From the NCBI GenBank assembly GCA_964352425.1, contig CAYGRZ010000020.1, positions 1 through 27,923 on the forward strand: a stretch of 27,923 nt of DNA, in the 5' to 3' direction. The notes below the pieces were generated by a model, which had not been told where the DNA came from, did not search any database, and saw only the letters and a list, made by a program, of their open reading frames with translations. Shown one piece after another: positions 5,605 through 13,158 of the stretch (position 1 is its first letter; every line of letters begins with the position of its first letter). Source of the DNA: JAMWCX01 sp964352425 (GTDB taxonomy: Bacteria; Omnitrophota; Gorgyraeia; 2-01-FULL-45-10). The position numbers were made by a program, and so were the translations under genes.

Positions 5605-6059
5605 TAGGCATGGTGCGCGTCATGACTCTGATCGCAGCGGTAACCCTGTCTGTCGCCGTCGGGGTATCGGCGCAGGGTGCCGTCAGCAGCTCGTCGGTCG
5701 CCGATATCGACGTGAATATCCGCGATGGCAACTCCTATGTCATATTCTACGACGGTGCGGGAAATGCGTGCATCACGTCGGGAGACATCGTCATCTACAG
5801 GAAGGTCATCAGGTTCCGGGACGAGGTGAAGATGGAAGGCAGGGGGATACACCAGCAGTTTGTAAGAGAGCGCGTGCCGTATGAAGAATACGGCGTGGCT
5901 GTGCAGAAGAATTTCAGTGCGGATGACTTCAAAGAGATCCTGACCACCCGCGGAAAGAAGATCGTTGTGCTTCCGCTGGCGCTGCCGGGGACGAGCCGCG
6001 GAGAGTCGGTCAGGGTAGTCTTTGGCAGGATCGAAAAGACCATCACGGCGGGATATTAA
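5601..6059 (+). CDS. Secreted protein of unknown function
   Basis: This is a 152-residue protein with a signal peptide (cleavage near VSAQG, residue 26). The start ATG at 5601 overlaps the upstream stop (atga); a second ATG at 5610 is also possible. The mature part is mixed alpha/beta with an early segment (IDVNIRDGNSYVIFYDGAGNACI) and a later segment (KIVVLPLALPGTSRGESVRVVFGRI). No conserved domain was recognised. It is the third gene of a coupled set beginning at 4850, so the three exported products may work together. Confidence 0.6.
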   Translation: MIGMVRVMTLIAAVTLSVAVGVSAQGAVSSSSVADIDVNIRDGNSYVIFYDGAGNACITSGDIVIYRKVIRFRDEVKMEGRGIHQQFVRERVPYEEYGVAVQKNFSADDFKEILTTRGKKIVVLPLALPGTSRGESVRVVFGRIEKTITAGY

Positions 6060-6076
6060 GGCAAGGGGCGCTATTT

Positions 6077-7525
6077 GTGAAATTTAATAAAAAAGTCCTC
6101 ATGATCGGATTCGGGGCGGTCGCGCGATCCACGCTGCCGATACTTCTGAAGCACATCGACATTCCCTACAAGAATATCACTGTTATAGATTTTGTCGACA
6201 AACGCACCGCGCTCGGGTCGTGGATACGGAAGGGCATCAATTATTACCAGGAGCGCGTGACTCCGATAAACCTTGCTCCGATACTGTCGCGGCACGTCTC
6301 GGGCGGGGGGCTGGTCATAGACCTCGCCTGGAACATAGGCTGCCTCGATATCCTGGGCTGGTGCCACGACAACAGGGTCCTTTACGTGAGCACCTCGATG
6401 GAGGAGTGGGACCCGTACGCCGATATCCATAAAAAGTCGCCGTTCCAGAAGTCCCTGTGCCACCTGCAGGCCGGAGTGAGAAAAGCGGTCTCGAAATGGC
6501 AGGAGCCGATGACGACAGCTGTCCTTGACCACGGAGCCAACCCGGGCCTCATATCGCATTTTACCAAGAAGGGGCTGATCGACATCGGTAAGCGCGCGCT
6601 GAGAGAAAAATCGACCACCCGGCGCGACGCGAAGACGATCGAGCAGTACATGCGCGATGGCAGGTTCGCCCATCTGGCGATGAAACTGGGCGTGAAGGTC
6701 GTCCATATAAGCGAGAAGGACGGCCAGGTATCGGGGGTCCCGAAGCAGGCCAACGAGTTCGTCTCGACATGGTGTGTCGAGGCGTTGCGGGAGGAGTGCA
6801 TAGCGCCTTCGGAGATCGGGTGGGGCACGCACGAGAAGGATGTGCCGCTCTCCGCCAGTTTCCCACCGACGGGCCCGCGGAACCAGGTGTTTCTCTCCCG
6901 GATGGGGATGAACACGTGGGTGCGGTCGTGGGTGCCGAACGAGGAGATCGTCGGGATGGCGGTACGCCACTCGGAATCGTTCAGCATCTCGGATTTCCTG
7001 ACCGTATCGGACGATAAGAGGGTCGTCTACCGGCCGACCGTGCATTACGTCTACATGCCGTGCAACGAGACGATCGCCTCGCTCCACGAGCTGCGTTGCA
7101 GGAACTACGAGCTCCAGAATAGTATCAGGATCATGTCGGACGAGATCGTGGGCGGCAGCGATTCGCTCGGGGCGCTGATCATGGGGCATAAGTATAATTC
7201 GTGGTGGACGGGCAGCGTACTGAAGATCGAGGAGTCGAGGAGAACGGTCCCGCACCAGAACGCGACGACGGTCCAGGTCGCCATCGGCGTTGTGGCGGCG
7301 GTGCGATGGGTGATAGAGCATCCGCAAAAAGGGGTGCGCGCGCCCGAGGACCTGCCCCACGAATACGTGCTCGACATCGCCAGGCCATATCTCGGTAAGC
7401 TGGTGTCGGCGCCTTCGGGATGGACACCGTTCCAGAACTACCAGCTCTTCTTCAAAGAGAACCCTTATTTCTACCTGGACAAGAAGAATCCGTGGTCTTT
7501 CAAGAACTTCCTATTTAAGGGGTAA
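6077..7525 (+). CDS. hss: Homospermidine synthase
   Basis: This is a 482-residue enzyme, the normal length for bacterial homospermidine synthase (EC 2.5.1.44). It makes sym-homospermidine from two putrescines (or putrescine plus spermidine) with NAD as prosthetic group. The N-terminal Rossmann motif reads MIGFGAVARSTLPIL. Other family features are DLAWNIGCLDIL, YVSTSMEEWDPY, VLDHGANPGLISHF and a long second domain with CNETIASLHELR and GGSDSLGALIMGHKYNSWWTGS. The GTG start at 6077 has aagggg about 8 nt upstream. The enzyme is cytoplasmic and is expected to supply the major triamine if spermidine synthase is absent; no other polyamine gene lies in the window. Confidence 0.9.
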   Translation: MKFNKKVLMIGFGAVARSTLPILLKHIDIPYKNITVIDFVDKRTALGSWIRKGINYYQERVTPINLAPILSRHVSGGGLVIDLAWNIGCLDILGWCHDNRVLYVSTSMEEWDPYADIHKKSPFQKSLCHLQAGVRKAVSKWQEPMTTAVLDHGANPGLISHFTKKGLIDIGKRALREKSTTRRDAKTIEQYMRDGRFAHLAMKLGVKVVHISEKDGQVSGVPKQANEFVSTWCVEALREECIAPSEIGWGTHEKDVPLSASFPPTGPRNQVFLSRMGMNTWVRSWVPNEEIVGMAVRHSESFSISDFLTVSDDKRVVYRPTVHYVYMPCNETIASLHELRCRNYELQNSIRIMSDEIVGGSDSLGALIMGHKYNSWWTGSVLKIEESRRTVPHQNATTVQVAIGVVAAVRWVIEHPQKGVRAPEDLPHEYVLDIARPYLGKLVSAPSGWTPFQNYQLFFKENPYFYLDKKNPWSFKNFLFKG

Positions 7526-7527
7526 CC

Positions 7528-7821
7528 ATGGCTATCGGCAGAAATGCGGGAAATTTAGCGGTTGCAGGGTGTGTGCTGGTCTGGGCAGCGCTTACGATAG
7601 TGCCGCTTGGCGCGGTGCTTTTTGCGCTGAGCGATGATGACGAGTCGTCTATCACGCTCGGAGCGACGCTGGTGAAACCGTATCAGTATTCCGGCGATGC
7701 GAAGGAATTTACCGTTGGCCCTGCCCGCGAGGGTGACGTTGCGCCGGCGTCGGAGGCGGCGTCTGCAGAGACCGGGCGGGAGACGAAAGTTGAGGGCGAC
7801 AATGGTGCACGCAAACCTTAA
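7528..7821 (+). CDS. Small single-span membrane protein
   Basis: This is a 97-residue protein. One strong transmembrane segment covers residues about 9-33 (LAVAGCVLVWAALTIVPLGAVLFAL), followed by an acidic DDDESS turn and a polar, Ala/Glu-rich tail. The start follows the previous stop by 2 nt with aagggg upstream. The tail overlaps the start of the next gene by about 20 nt. Nothing was recognised; it is kept because of its Shine-Dalgarno site and its clear membrane segment. Confidence 0.55.
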   Translation: MAIGRNAGNLAVAGCVLVWAALTIVPLGAVLFALSDDDESSITLGATLVKPYQYSGDAKEFTVGPAREGDVAPASEAASAETGRETKVEGDNGARKP

Positions 7822-8440
7822 ACCGTCCGAGTGGGAGACGTTCACAAAAACCGTTCCGTGGAAAGATATCACTCTCGGTTTCATCGTCCCCAAGGCGATC
7901 TTCTATGTCTCGATGGGGAAACCATGGTTGTCGATAGGTATCGGCGCGGCCATACTCTGGTGCGTGGGCCTGTTCGCGGCCCAGTATATTAAGGCCAGGA
8001 AGACGAATATATGGGCGATCGTCGCGCTTGCGATGATCCTCCTGCAGCTTATCCCCGTGATCGTCAAACGCGACCCGAACATGAATTTCGTAGCCGGCGC
8101 CGCGAGCAGTCTCCTGATCGGACTGGTGTTCCTCATCTCCATCGCTATCCGGAAACCGCTGATGCAAATATTGGCCGAGCAGACCGGCACGCGGCATCAT
8201 ATCCCCGAACATATTCTCAGGAGCCCGTACTATGGCAGGGCGTGGAGCATCATAACAGCGACATGGGCTGTCGTCTATTTCGTGGAGGCAGGCGTTGAGT
8301 TCCTCCTCATCGCGCGCTCTTCAGGCGCGGTGCTCGCTTTTGACGCGTTCTGCGGGTGGCCGACCACTATTCTGCTCATACTCTTCACCGTCCGATTCCC
8401 GCGAATATACTGGGCCGCGGTCATGAAGGGAGCCGAATGA
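7802..8440 (+). CDS. Polytopic membrane protein, VC0807-like
   Basis: This is a 212-residue integral membrane protein with five to six hydrophobic helices. The first segment (LGFIVPKAIFYVSMGKPWLSIGIG) and the later conserved-looking stretch (ASSLLIGLVFLISIAIRKPLMQIL) resemble VC0807-family membrane proteins. The pairing of a PKxxFY start with an RKPLMQ cytoplasmic turn is the main reason for this call. The ATG at 7802 is chosen over longer in-frame starts because the upstream extension is Arg-rich and lies in the shadow of the preceding gene. It overlaps the next gene by 4 nt. Function unknown. Confidence 0.6.
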   Translation: MVHANLKPSEWETFTKTVPWKDITLGFIVPKAIFYVSMGKPWLSIGIGAAILWCVGLFAAQYIKARKTNIWAIVALAMILLQLIPVIVKRDPNMNFVAGAASSLLIGLVFLISIAIRKPLMQILAEQTGTRHHIPEHILRSPYYGRAWSIITATWAVVYFVEAGVEFLLIARSSGAVLAFDAFCGWPTTILLILFTVRFPRIYWAAVMKGAE

Positions 8441-8691
8441 GCGGAGCCGATCTGGTAGGGGTGATCGCCGCCATATGCACGACGATATCATTCCTGCCGC
8501 AGGTGATCAAGGTCTACCGTACGCGGCATACGGGCGACCTGTCGCTTCCGATGTATGTCATCTTCTGTTTCGGCGTATTCATGTGGACATGTTACGGCAT
8601 CATGATGCGCAGCTGGCCGATCATCGTTTCAAATGCCATAATATTAATCCTGTGCGGCTATATCATGTCGATGAAGATAAGGTATAAGTAG
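8437..8691 (+). CDS. SemiSWEET sugar transporter (PQ-loop)
   Basis: This is an 84-residue, three-helix membrane protein, the exact size of bacterial SemiSWEETs, which dimerise to form a sugar uniporter. The PQ motif is at residues 21-22 (ISFLPQVIKVYRT), followed by the typical TGDLSLPMY turn and a second helix with MWTCYGIMMRSWPIIVSNAI, where the Trp/Asn pair lines the sugar pocket in the family. The ATG at 8437 overlaps the upstream stop (atga) and has aaggga before it. The cotranscribed upstream membrane protein may act separately. Confidence 0.9.
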   Translation: MSGADLVGVIAAICTTISFLPQVIKVYRTRHTGDLSLPMYVIFCFGVFMWTCYGIMMRSWPIIVSNAIILILCGYIMSMKIRYK

Positions 8692-8697
8692 GATGAC

Positions 8698-8979
8698 ATG
8701 CAAAGGATAAAGATCACACAAACTATACTGCAGGCGTTACTGGCCATGATACTCTGCAGCGGTAGTGCGTCGGCCGCGGAAGATGACTGGAAGTCAGGGG
8801 ATGGTTGCTGGAAGATGAGCCTCGATTCGCTCCCGCTTTTCGGCGATTCATCAGAAGAGAAGTCCGATAGCGCGGGCGCCGGAGAGTATGTGGAGCCGAC
8901 GGAATATACCGTCGACGCGACCGGCAGGAAAGTGCCGGTAAAGACGGAGAGGTCCGGTATGGCCAGGCCGATAAAGTAG
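8698..8979 (+). CDS. Small secreted protein, EYTxxAxGxKVP motif
   Basis: This is a 93-residue exported protein with a signal peptide ending at SASA (residue 26). Residues 69-80 read EYTVDATGRKVP, matching EYTTNAIGQKVP at residues 67-78 of the protein at 1450-1737 in both sequence and position. Both proteins have a signal peptide, a variable middle and a basic tail, so they look like one undescribed mini-family. It starts 6 nt after the SemiSWEET gene and probably shares its transcript. Confidence 0.65.
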   Translation: MQRIKITQTILQALLAMILCSGSASAAEDDWKSGDGCWKMSLDSLPLFGDSSEEKSDSAGAGEYVEPTEYTVDATGRKVPVKTERSGMARPIK

Positions 8980-9010
8980 CTTATCAGAAGAAGCAGGCAG
9001 ATAGCATTTC

Positions 9011-9038
9011 TTGACTTTTTCAACCATTTACATATAAT
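9011..9038 (+). promoter_or_regulatory. Sigma-70-type promoter for the EF-G-like gene
   Basis: TTGACT (9011-9016), a 16-nt spacer and a perfect TATAAT (9033-9038). The predicted +1 near 9045 leaves a leader of about 53 nt ending in aaaagggg before the ATG at 9098. Confidence 0.75.
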
Positions 9039-9097
9039 AGTGATATCATCTCCGAGATAAGGGTCCGTGTCGAATTTTCAATAAAAGGGGATCATCG

Positions 9098-11155
9098 ATG
9101 GCCACAGACGCGAAAGATATCAGGAACCTCGTATTTCTAGGGCACTCCGGATGCGGCAAGACATCACTCGTAGAGGCGCTTCTTTTCAGCGGCGGCGCCA
9201 TACCGAGGATGGGGTCCGTCAACGAGGGCAATACCGTTTCAGACTATAACGATGACGAGAAGGAGAGAAAATGCTCAATAAGCTCTTCCCTGGCGACCTT
9301 CACATCCGGCGGCACAAAGATAAATATGATCGATACGCCCGGATACACCGATTTCGTCGGTGAGATGATGGGGGCTCTACGGGCGGCCGATACCAGCATC
9401 GTCGTTGTCAACGCGACCGGCGGCGTTGAGATAGGCACCGAAAGGGCGCAGCGGATGTCGGGGGAGAAGGGCGTGCCGTCCATATTCTTCATCAACAAAC
9501 TCGATAAAGAGCATGCCGATTTCTCCAAGTGCGTCGATGCGATCACCAGGAAGTTCAGGAAGAACTGCGTCGTCGTGACATATCCGATAGGCGATCAGGG
9601 ATCGTTCAAAGGCGTGGTGAACCTGATTACCCGCGAAGGGATGGACGGCCTGGCGGAAGGCGACAAGCAGGCCGTGAAGGCCGCGCTGGACGCGCTGTCG
9701 GAAGCGATCGCCGAGACCGACGATGCGCTGCTGGAGAAGTACCTGGATAAGGGCGAGCTTTCGGCGGAGGAGCTCAAAGGGGCGCTGAAGAAGGCAGTGT
9801 GTGAGGGCACAATACACCCGATCCTGTGCGGCTCGTCGACCAAGAACATAGGGGTAAAAGAGCTCCTCAGCTTCATCGCCCTCTTCCTGCCGTCTCCCGC
9901 CGACCGGCCCCAGATTGAAGTGGCAAAGCCGGACGACACGGGCAGGGTGATGCTGAAACTCGACGCAGGCGGCCCGTTCGCCGCGCTCGTCTTCAAGACG
10001 CTCTCCGACCCGTTCCTGGGCCAGATATCGATATTCAAGGTCTTGTCGGGCAGGCTCCAGTCCAACGGCGGGTTCTACAACGTCACCAGGGGGACGAAGG
10101 AGAAGGTGGGGCTGGTATTCAGCCTGATAGGGAAGGCCCAGGCGCCGCTCGATGCCGCGCAGGCGGGAGATATCGCCTGCGTCGCGAAGTTGAAAGACAC
10201 GCAGACCGGCGATACGATATGCGATGAGCGCAATCAGATAAAATTCGATGAAATACAGTTCCCGGAGCCCGCGATCGCGTTCTCGCTGAATCCGAAGACG
10301 CGCGCCGATGAGGATAAGATATCGAATGCGCTCCACAAGCTGACCGTCGAGGACCCGACGTTCAAGGTCACGCGCGACGAGCAGACCAAGGAGATGATCG
10401 CCAACGGCATGGGTGACCTCCACATCAACATGATGATCAACCGGATGAAGATACGTTCCGGCGTCCAGGTCGATATCGGTACGCCGAAAGTCGCGTACAA
10501 GGAGACGATCAACGGCAAGGGCGACGCGCATTACCGGCACAAGAAGCAGACCGGCGGCGCGGGCCAGTTCGCGGAGGTGTGGATGAGGATCGAGCCGCTC
10601 GAGCGGGGCAAGGGGTTCGAGTTCGTCAACGAGGTCGTCGGCGGCGCTATACCGCGGCCGTTCGTGGTCAGCTGCGAGAAGGGCGTCAAGATGGCGCTGG
10701 CATCGGGGGCGCTGGCGGGTTTCCCGGTGGTGGACGTCAGGGCCATCATCTACGATGGCAAGACGCACCCGGTCGACTCGAAGGATATCGCGTTCCAGAC
10801 GGCGGCCAGGCATGCGTTCAAGGAGTCGATGATGAAGGCCAGGCCCGTCATGCTCGAGCCGATCATGGATGTCGATATCACAGTTCCGGAAGAGTGCATG
10901 GGCGATATAGCGGGGAGCCTTAACTCGCGCAGGGGCCGCGTGATGGGGATGGAGGGCGGAGACGGTATTCATACGATAAAGGCGAAGGTTCCGCTTGAAG
11001 AGATGTATAAATATGTGAACGAACTCAAGTCGATCACGGGCGGCCGTGGGACCTATACGATGACATTTTCACACTACGATGTGGTGCCGTCAAATGTCGC
11101 GCAGGCGATCATTGAGAAGGCGAAGCTGACCAAGAAAGAGGAGACGGAGGATTAG
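9098..11155 (+). CDS. fusA: Elongation factor G-like GTPase (EF-G2 type)
   Basis: This is a 685-residue translational GTPase. G1 is GHSGCGKT near residue 15, G3 is DTPGYTDF near residue 78 and G4 is NKLD near residue 132. Domain II, the EF-G III/IV domains (VAYKETINGKGDAHYRHKKQTGGAGQFAEVW) and the C-terminal domain with SRRGRVMGMEG follow in order. Canonical EF-G has GHVDHGKTT-like G1 and DTPGH in G3. The GHxGxGKTSLVEALL opening, DTPGY and short insert match the EF-G-like paralogue group (as in Thermus EF-G2) rather than the str-operon enzyme. It probably binds the ribosome and GTP; its exact step is less certain. It overlaps none of its neighbours; YebC starts right after its stop. Confidence 0.88.
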   Translation: MATDAKDIRNLVFLGHSGCGKTSLVEALLFSGGAIPRMGSVNEGNTVSDYNDDEKERKCSISSSLATFTSGGTKINMIDTPGYTDFVGEMMGALRAADTSIVVVNATGGVEIGTERAQRMSGEKGVPSIFFINKLDKEHADFSKCVDAITRKFRKNCVVVTYPIGDQGSFKGVVNLITREGMDGLAEGDKQAVKAALDALSEAIAETDDALLEKYLDKGELSAEELKGALKKAVCEGTIHPILCGSSTKNIGVKELLSFIALFLPSPADRPQIEVAKPDDTGRVMLKLDAGGPFAALVFKTLSDPFLGQISIFKVLSGRLQSNGGFYNVTRGTKEKVGLVFSLIGKAQAPLDAAQAGDIACVAKLKDTQTGDTICDERNQIKFDEIQFPEPAIAFSLNPKTRADEDKISNALHKLTVEDPTFKVTRDEQTKEMIANGMGDLHINMMINRMKIRSGVQVDIGTPKVAYKETINGKGDAHYRHKKQTGGAGQFAEVWMRIEPLERGKGFEFVNEVVGGAIPRPFVVSCEKGVKMALASGALAGFPVVDVRAIIYDGKTHPVDSKDIAFQTAARHAFKESMMKARPVMLEPIMDVDITVPEECMGDIAGSLNSRRGRVMGMEGGDGIHTIKAKVPLEEMYKYVNELKSITGGRGTYTMTFSHYDVVPSNVAQAIIEKAKLTKKEETED

Positions 11156-11893
11156 ATGAGCGGACATTCAAAATGGGCAACGATCAAGCATAAGAAAGCG
11201 GCTACCGACGCGAAGCGCGGGTCGCTCTTCACGAAACTGATCAAGGAAATAACGATCGCGGCACGGTCGGGAGGCAAGCCCGAGGCCAATCCCCGCCTGA
11301 GAGTGGCGATAGAGCGCGCCAAAGAGTCTTCGATGCCTGCCGACAACATCGAGCGCGCGGTAAAGAAGGGCACGGGCGAGCTTGAGGGTATAAGTTACGA
11401 GGATATAAAGTTGGAGGGGTACGGTCCGGGCGGGGTCGCGTTCTACATCGAAGGCGTCAGCGACAACAAGAACCGCACCACCAGTGAGGTCAGGACGATA
11501 TTCTCCAAGAGGGGCGGCAACATGGCGGGCGCCGGTTCGGTGGCCTGGATGTTCGAGAAGAAAGGCTATATCGTCGTCAGCAAGAAGACGATCGATGAGG
11601 ATAAGCTGATGGGGATCGTGCTCGATGCGGGCGCGGAAGACCTGGTCGTCGAAGACGAGAACTACGCTGTCAAGACCGAAACCAAGGATTTTGACAAGGT
11701 CAAGAAGGCGCTCGAGGCGGCCAAGATCGCGACGGAGTCGTCCGAGGTGACGTTCGTCCCCAAGTCGACCGTCAAGGTTACCGGCGATGACGTGAAGAAA
11801 GTCCTGGACCTCGTCGACGCGCTCGAAGAGCACGAAGACGTCCAGAACGTATACGCGAATTTTGATATCCCGGACGACCTGATAAAGGAATAA
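11156..11893 (+). CDS. yebC: YebC/PmpR (TACO1) family protein
   Basis: This is a 245-residue protein with the invariant YebC opening (MSGHSKWATIKHKKAATDAKRG), the KLIKEITIAARSGG and NPRLRVAIERAKESSMPADNIERAVKKGTG block, and the ExYGPGGVAFYIE and GGNMAGAGSVAWMFEKKG blocks. Members act as transcription regulators, and some help ribosomes through proline-rich stretches. The ATG abuts the upstream TAG, with cggagg 5 nt before the ATG. YebC next to ruvC-ruvA-ruvB is a widespread bacterial gene order. Confidence 0.95.
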   Translation: MSGHSKWATIKHKKAATDAKRGSLFTKLIKEITIAARSGGKPEANPRLRVAIERAKESSMPADNIERAVKKGTGELEGISYEDIKLEGYGPGGVAFYIEGVSDNKNRTTSEVRTIFSKRGGNMAGAGSVAWMFEKKGYIVVSKKTIDEDKLMGIVLDAGAEDLVVEDENYAVKTETKDFDKVKKALEAAKIATESSEVTFVPKSTVKVTGDDVKKVLDLVDALEEHEDVQNVYANFDIPDDLIKE

Positions 11894-11943
11894 TTCTGCT
11901 TCGCCATGTAACCGTCTAACTATGGTATGGCTTCGCAGGAATA

Positions 11944-11991
11944 ATCCTCCGAAGCTGTACCGCGATCGAATAGTGAAGAGCGAAGGAGGAT
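11944..11991. repeat. REP-like hairpin covering the ruvC ribosome binding site
   Basis: atcctcc (11944-11950) pairs with ggaggat (11985-11991) over seven base pairs. GAA (11951-11953) faces GAA (11982-11984), then gct (11954-11956) pairs with agc (11979-11981). The 3' arm contains the Shine-Dalgarno sequence of ruvC, whose ATG is at 11993, so the folded RNA would hide it. The layout matches the hairpin at 212-259. Confidence 0.6.
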
Positions 11992-11992
11992 A

Positions 11993-12478
11993 ATGCGCAT
12001 ACTGGGGATCGATCCGGGCCTGGGCACTACCGGTTACGGGATCATCGACGGCAGTACTTTCGAGCTGATCGAGGCCGGCGTGATCAGGACGAAGGCGAAG
12101 GCGCCGATACAGGAAAGAATAACAAAGATATTCGACGAGATTGCCGGCATCATAGAGGAGCACAGGCCCGGCGTCCTGGTCCTTGAGAAGATCTACTCGC
12201 ACTACAGGCATCCCACCACAGCGATACTGATGGGCCATGCCAGGGCGATGGCGTGCCTGGTCTGCGGCAAGTTCGACGTGAAGCTGGTCAATTATCCCTC
12301 CACGAGGATCAAGAAGTCGGTGACCGGCAACGGCCATGCCTCAAAGCATCAGGTCCGGAGGATGGTCCAGAATATATTGAAGCTCAAGAAGGCTCCCGAG
12401 CCGTTCGATGTGAGCGACGCGCTGGCGATGGCATTGAGCTACTGTTTTATCGAGAAAGGGCCGGGCAAGGCGAGATGA
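11993..12478 (+). CDS. ruvC: Crossover junction endodeoxyribonuclease RuvC
   Basis: This is a 161-residue Holliday junction resolvase. The RNase H-like fold starts with MRILGIDPGLGTTGYGI, where D7 is the first catalytic acid. VLEKIY near residue 64 carries the Glu, and FDVSDALAMAL near residue 139 carries the paired C-terminal Asp residues. It resolves junctions bound by RuvAB. The Shine-Dalgarno site gaaggagga (11982-11990) is strong, but it can be masked by an upstream complementary tcctcc. It overlaps ruvA by 4 nt. Confidence 0.95.
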   Translation: MRILGIDPGLGTTGYGIIDGSTFELIEAGVIRTKAKAPIQERITKIFDEIAGIIEEHRPGVLVLEKIYSHYRHPTTAILMGHARAMACLVCGKFDVKLVNYPSTRIKKSVTGNGHASKHQVRRMVQNILKLKKAPEPFDVSDALAMALSYCFIEKGPGKAR

Positions 12479-13104
12479 TATCCCAGATAACCGGTAAGAT
12501 TCAGAAGAGAAGGCCCTTGAGCGTCGTTATCGGCGTCAATGGCCTGTCGTACGAAGTGATGATCCCGCCGGCCGTCATGAAGTCGATCGAGAAGGCGAAG
12601 TCGGATGACGGTACGATCACCCTCATAACCTACCACTACTACCAGATGGACCAATCCAAGGCGATACCCGTTCTCGTTGGATTCGTGAACGAGATCGAGA
12701 AGGAGTTCTTCGAGCACTTCATCACCGTGTCGGGCGTGGGTCCGAAGGCCGCGTGCAGGGCGCTGAGCCAGCCGATCTCCGTGATAGCGGATGCGATCGA
12801 CCGGGCCGACATGGCGCTCCTGAGGACGCTGCCGGGCATCGGCGAGCAGAAGGCGCGCGAGATCATCGCGAAGCTCCAGGGCAAGGTTGGCAAGTTCGGG
12901 CTGATCCAGGACCGGCCCGCGGACGGGCCTACGAACGTGAAAGAGGACATTAAAGACGAGGCGCTGGGCGTATTGCTGCAGCTGCAGTACAAGAAGAACG
13001 AGGCGCGGGATATGATTGAGGCCGCGGTCAAGCGCCATCCTGCAGCAGCGAGCTGCGAAGAGATACTTAACGAAGTTTATAAGGGGAGCAGGAGAAAGAG
13101 TTAA
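12475..13104 (+). CDS. ruvA: Holliday junction DNA helicase subunit RuvA
   Basis: This is a 209-residue protein, close to the usual 200. The ATG at 12475 overlaps the ruvC stop (atga). The N-terminal OB fold opens with MISQITGKIQKR. Two helix-hairpin-helix motifs follow (VSGVGPKAACRAL and LPGIGEQKAREIIAKL), then the C-terminal RuvB-binding domain (DEALGVLLQLQY...). RuvA clamps four-way junctions and recruits RuvB. Its stop codon lies at the edge of an A/C-rich repeat that continues to ruvB. Confidence 0.93.
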   Translation: MISQITGKIQKRRPLSVVIGVNGLSYEVMIPPAVMKSIEKAKSDDGTITLITYHYYQMDQSKAIPVLVGFVNEIEKEFFEHFITVSGVGPKAACRALSQPISVIADAIDRADMALLRTLPGIGEQKAREIIAKLQGKVGKFGLIQDRPADGPTNVKEDIKDEALGVLLQLQYKKNEARDMIEAAVKRHPAAASCEEILNEVYKGSRRKS

Positions 13105-13158
13105 ATTACAAATTACAAAGAACAAATTACAAACAAATCACAAATAACAAATTACAAT
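13105..13158 (+). repeat. A/C-rich 'aaattacaa' repeat spacer
   Basis: The whole 54-nt gap between ruvA and ruvB consists of imperfect copies of acaaattac / acaaatnac, with no G except one. It contains no Shine-Dalgarno site although ruvB starts immediately after it. RNA of this composition would be unstructured. It looks like a simple-repeat mini-element rather than a normal operon spacer. Confidence 0.75.

Noticed and set aside
6071..7360. 429-codon open frame on the minus strand opposite homospermidine synthase
   Set aside because: It is fully covered by a clear plus-strand gene, has an Arg/His/Asp-rich composition with no domain, and is explained by the GC-rich third codon positions of the real gene.
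9377..10972. 531-codon minus-strand open frame opposite the EF-G-like gene
   Set aside because: It is a mirror frame of a strongly conserved GTPase, with no recognisable motif or ribosome binding site.
11168..12337. 389-codon minus-strand open frame across yebC and ruvC
   Set aside because: It spans two conserved genes and their gap, has Arg/Leu/Asp-rich composition and no domain.
13105..13158. A/C-rich repeats considered as a CRISPR array
   Set aside because: The repeat units are under 12 nt, imperfect and without spacers, and no cas gene is in the window.
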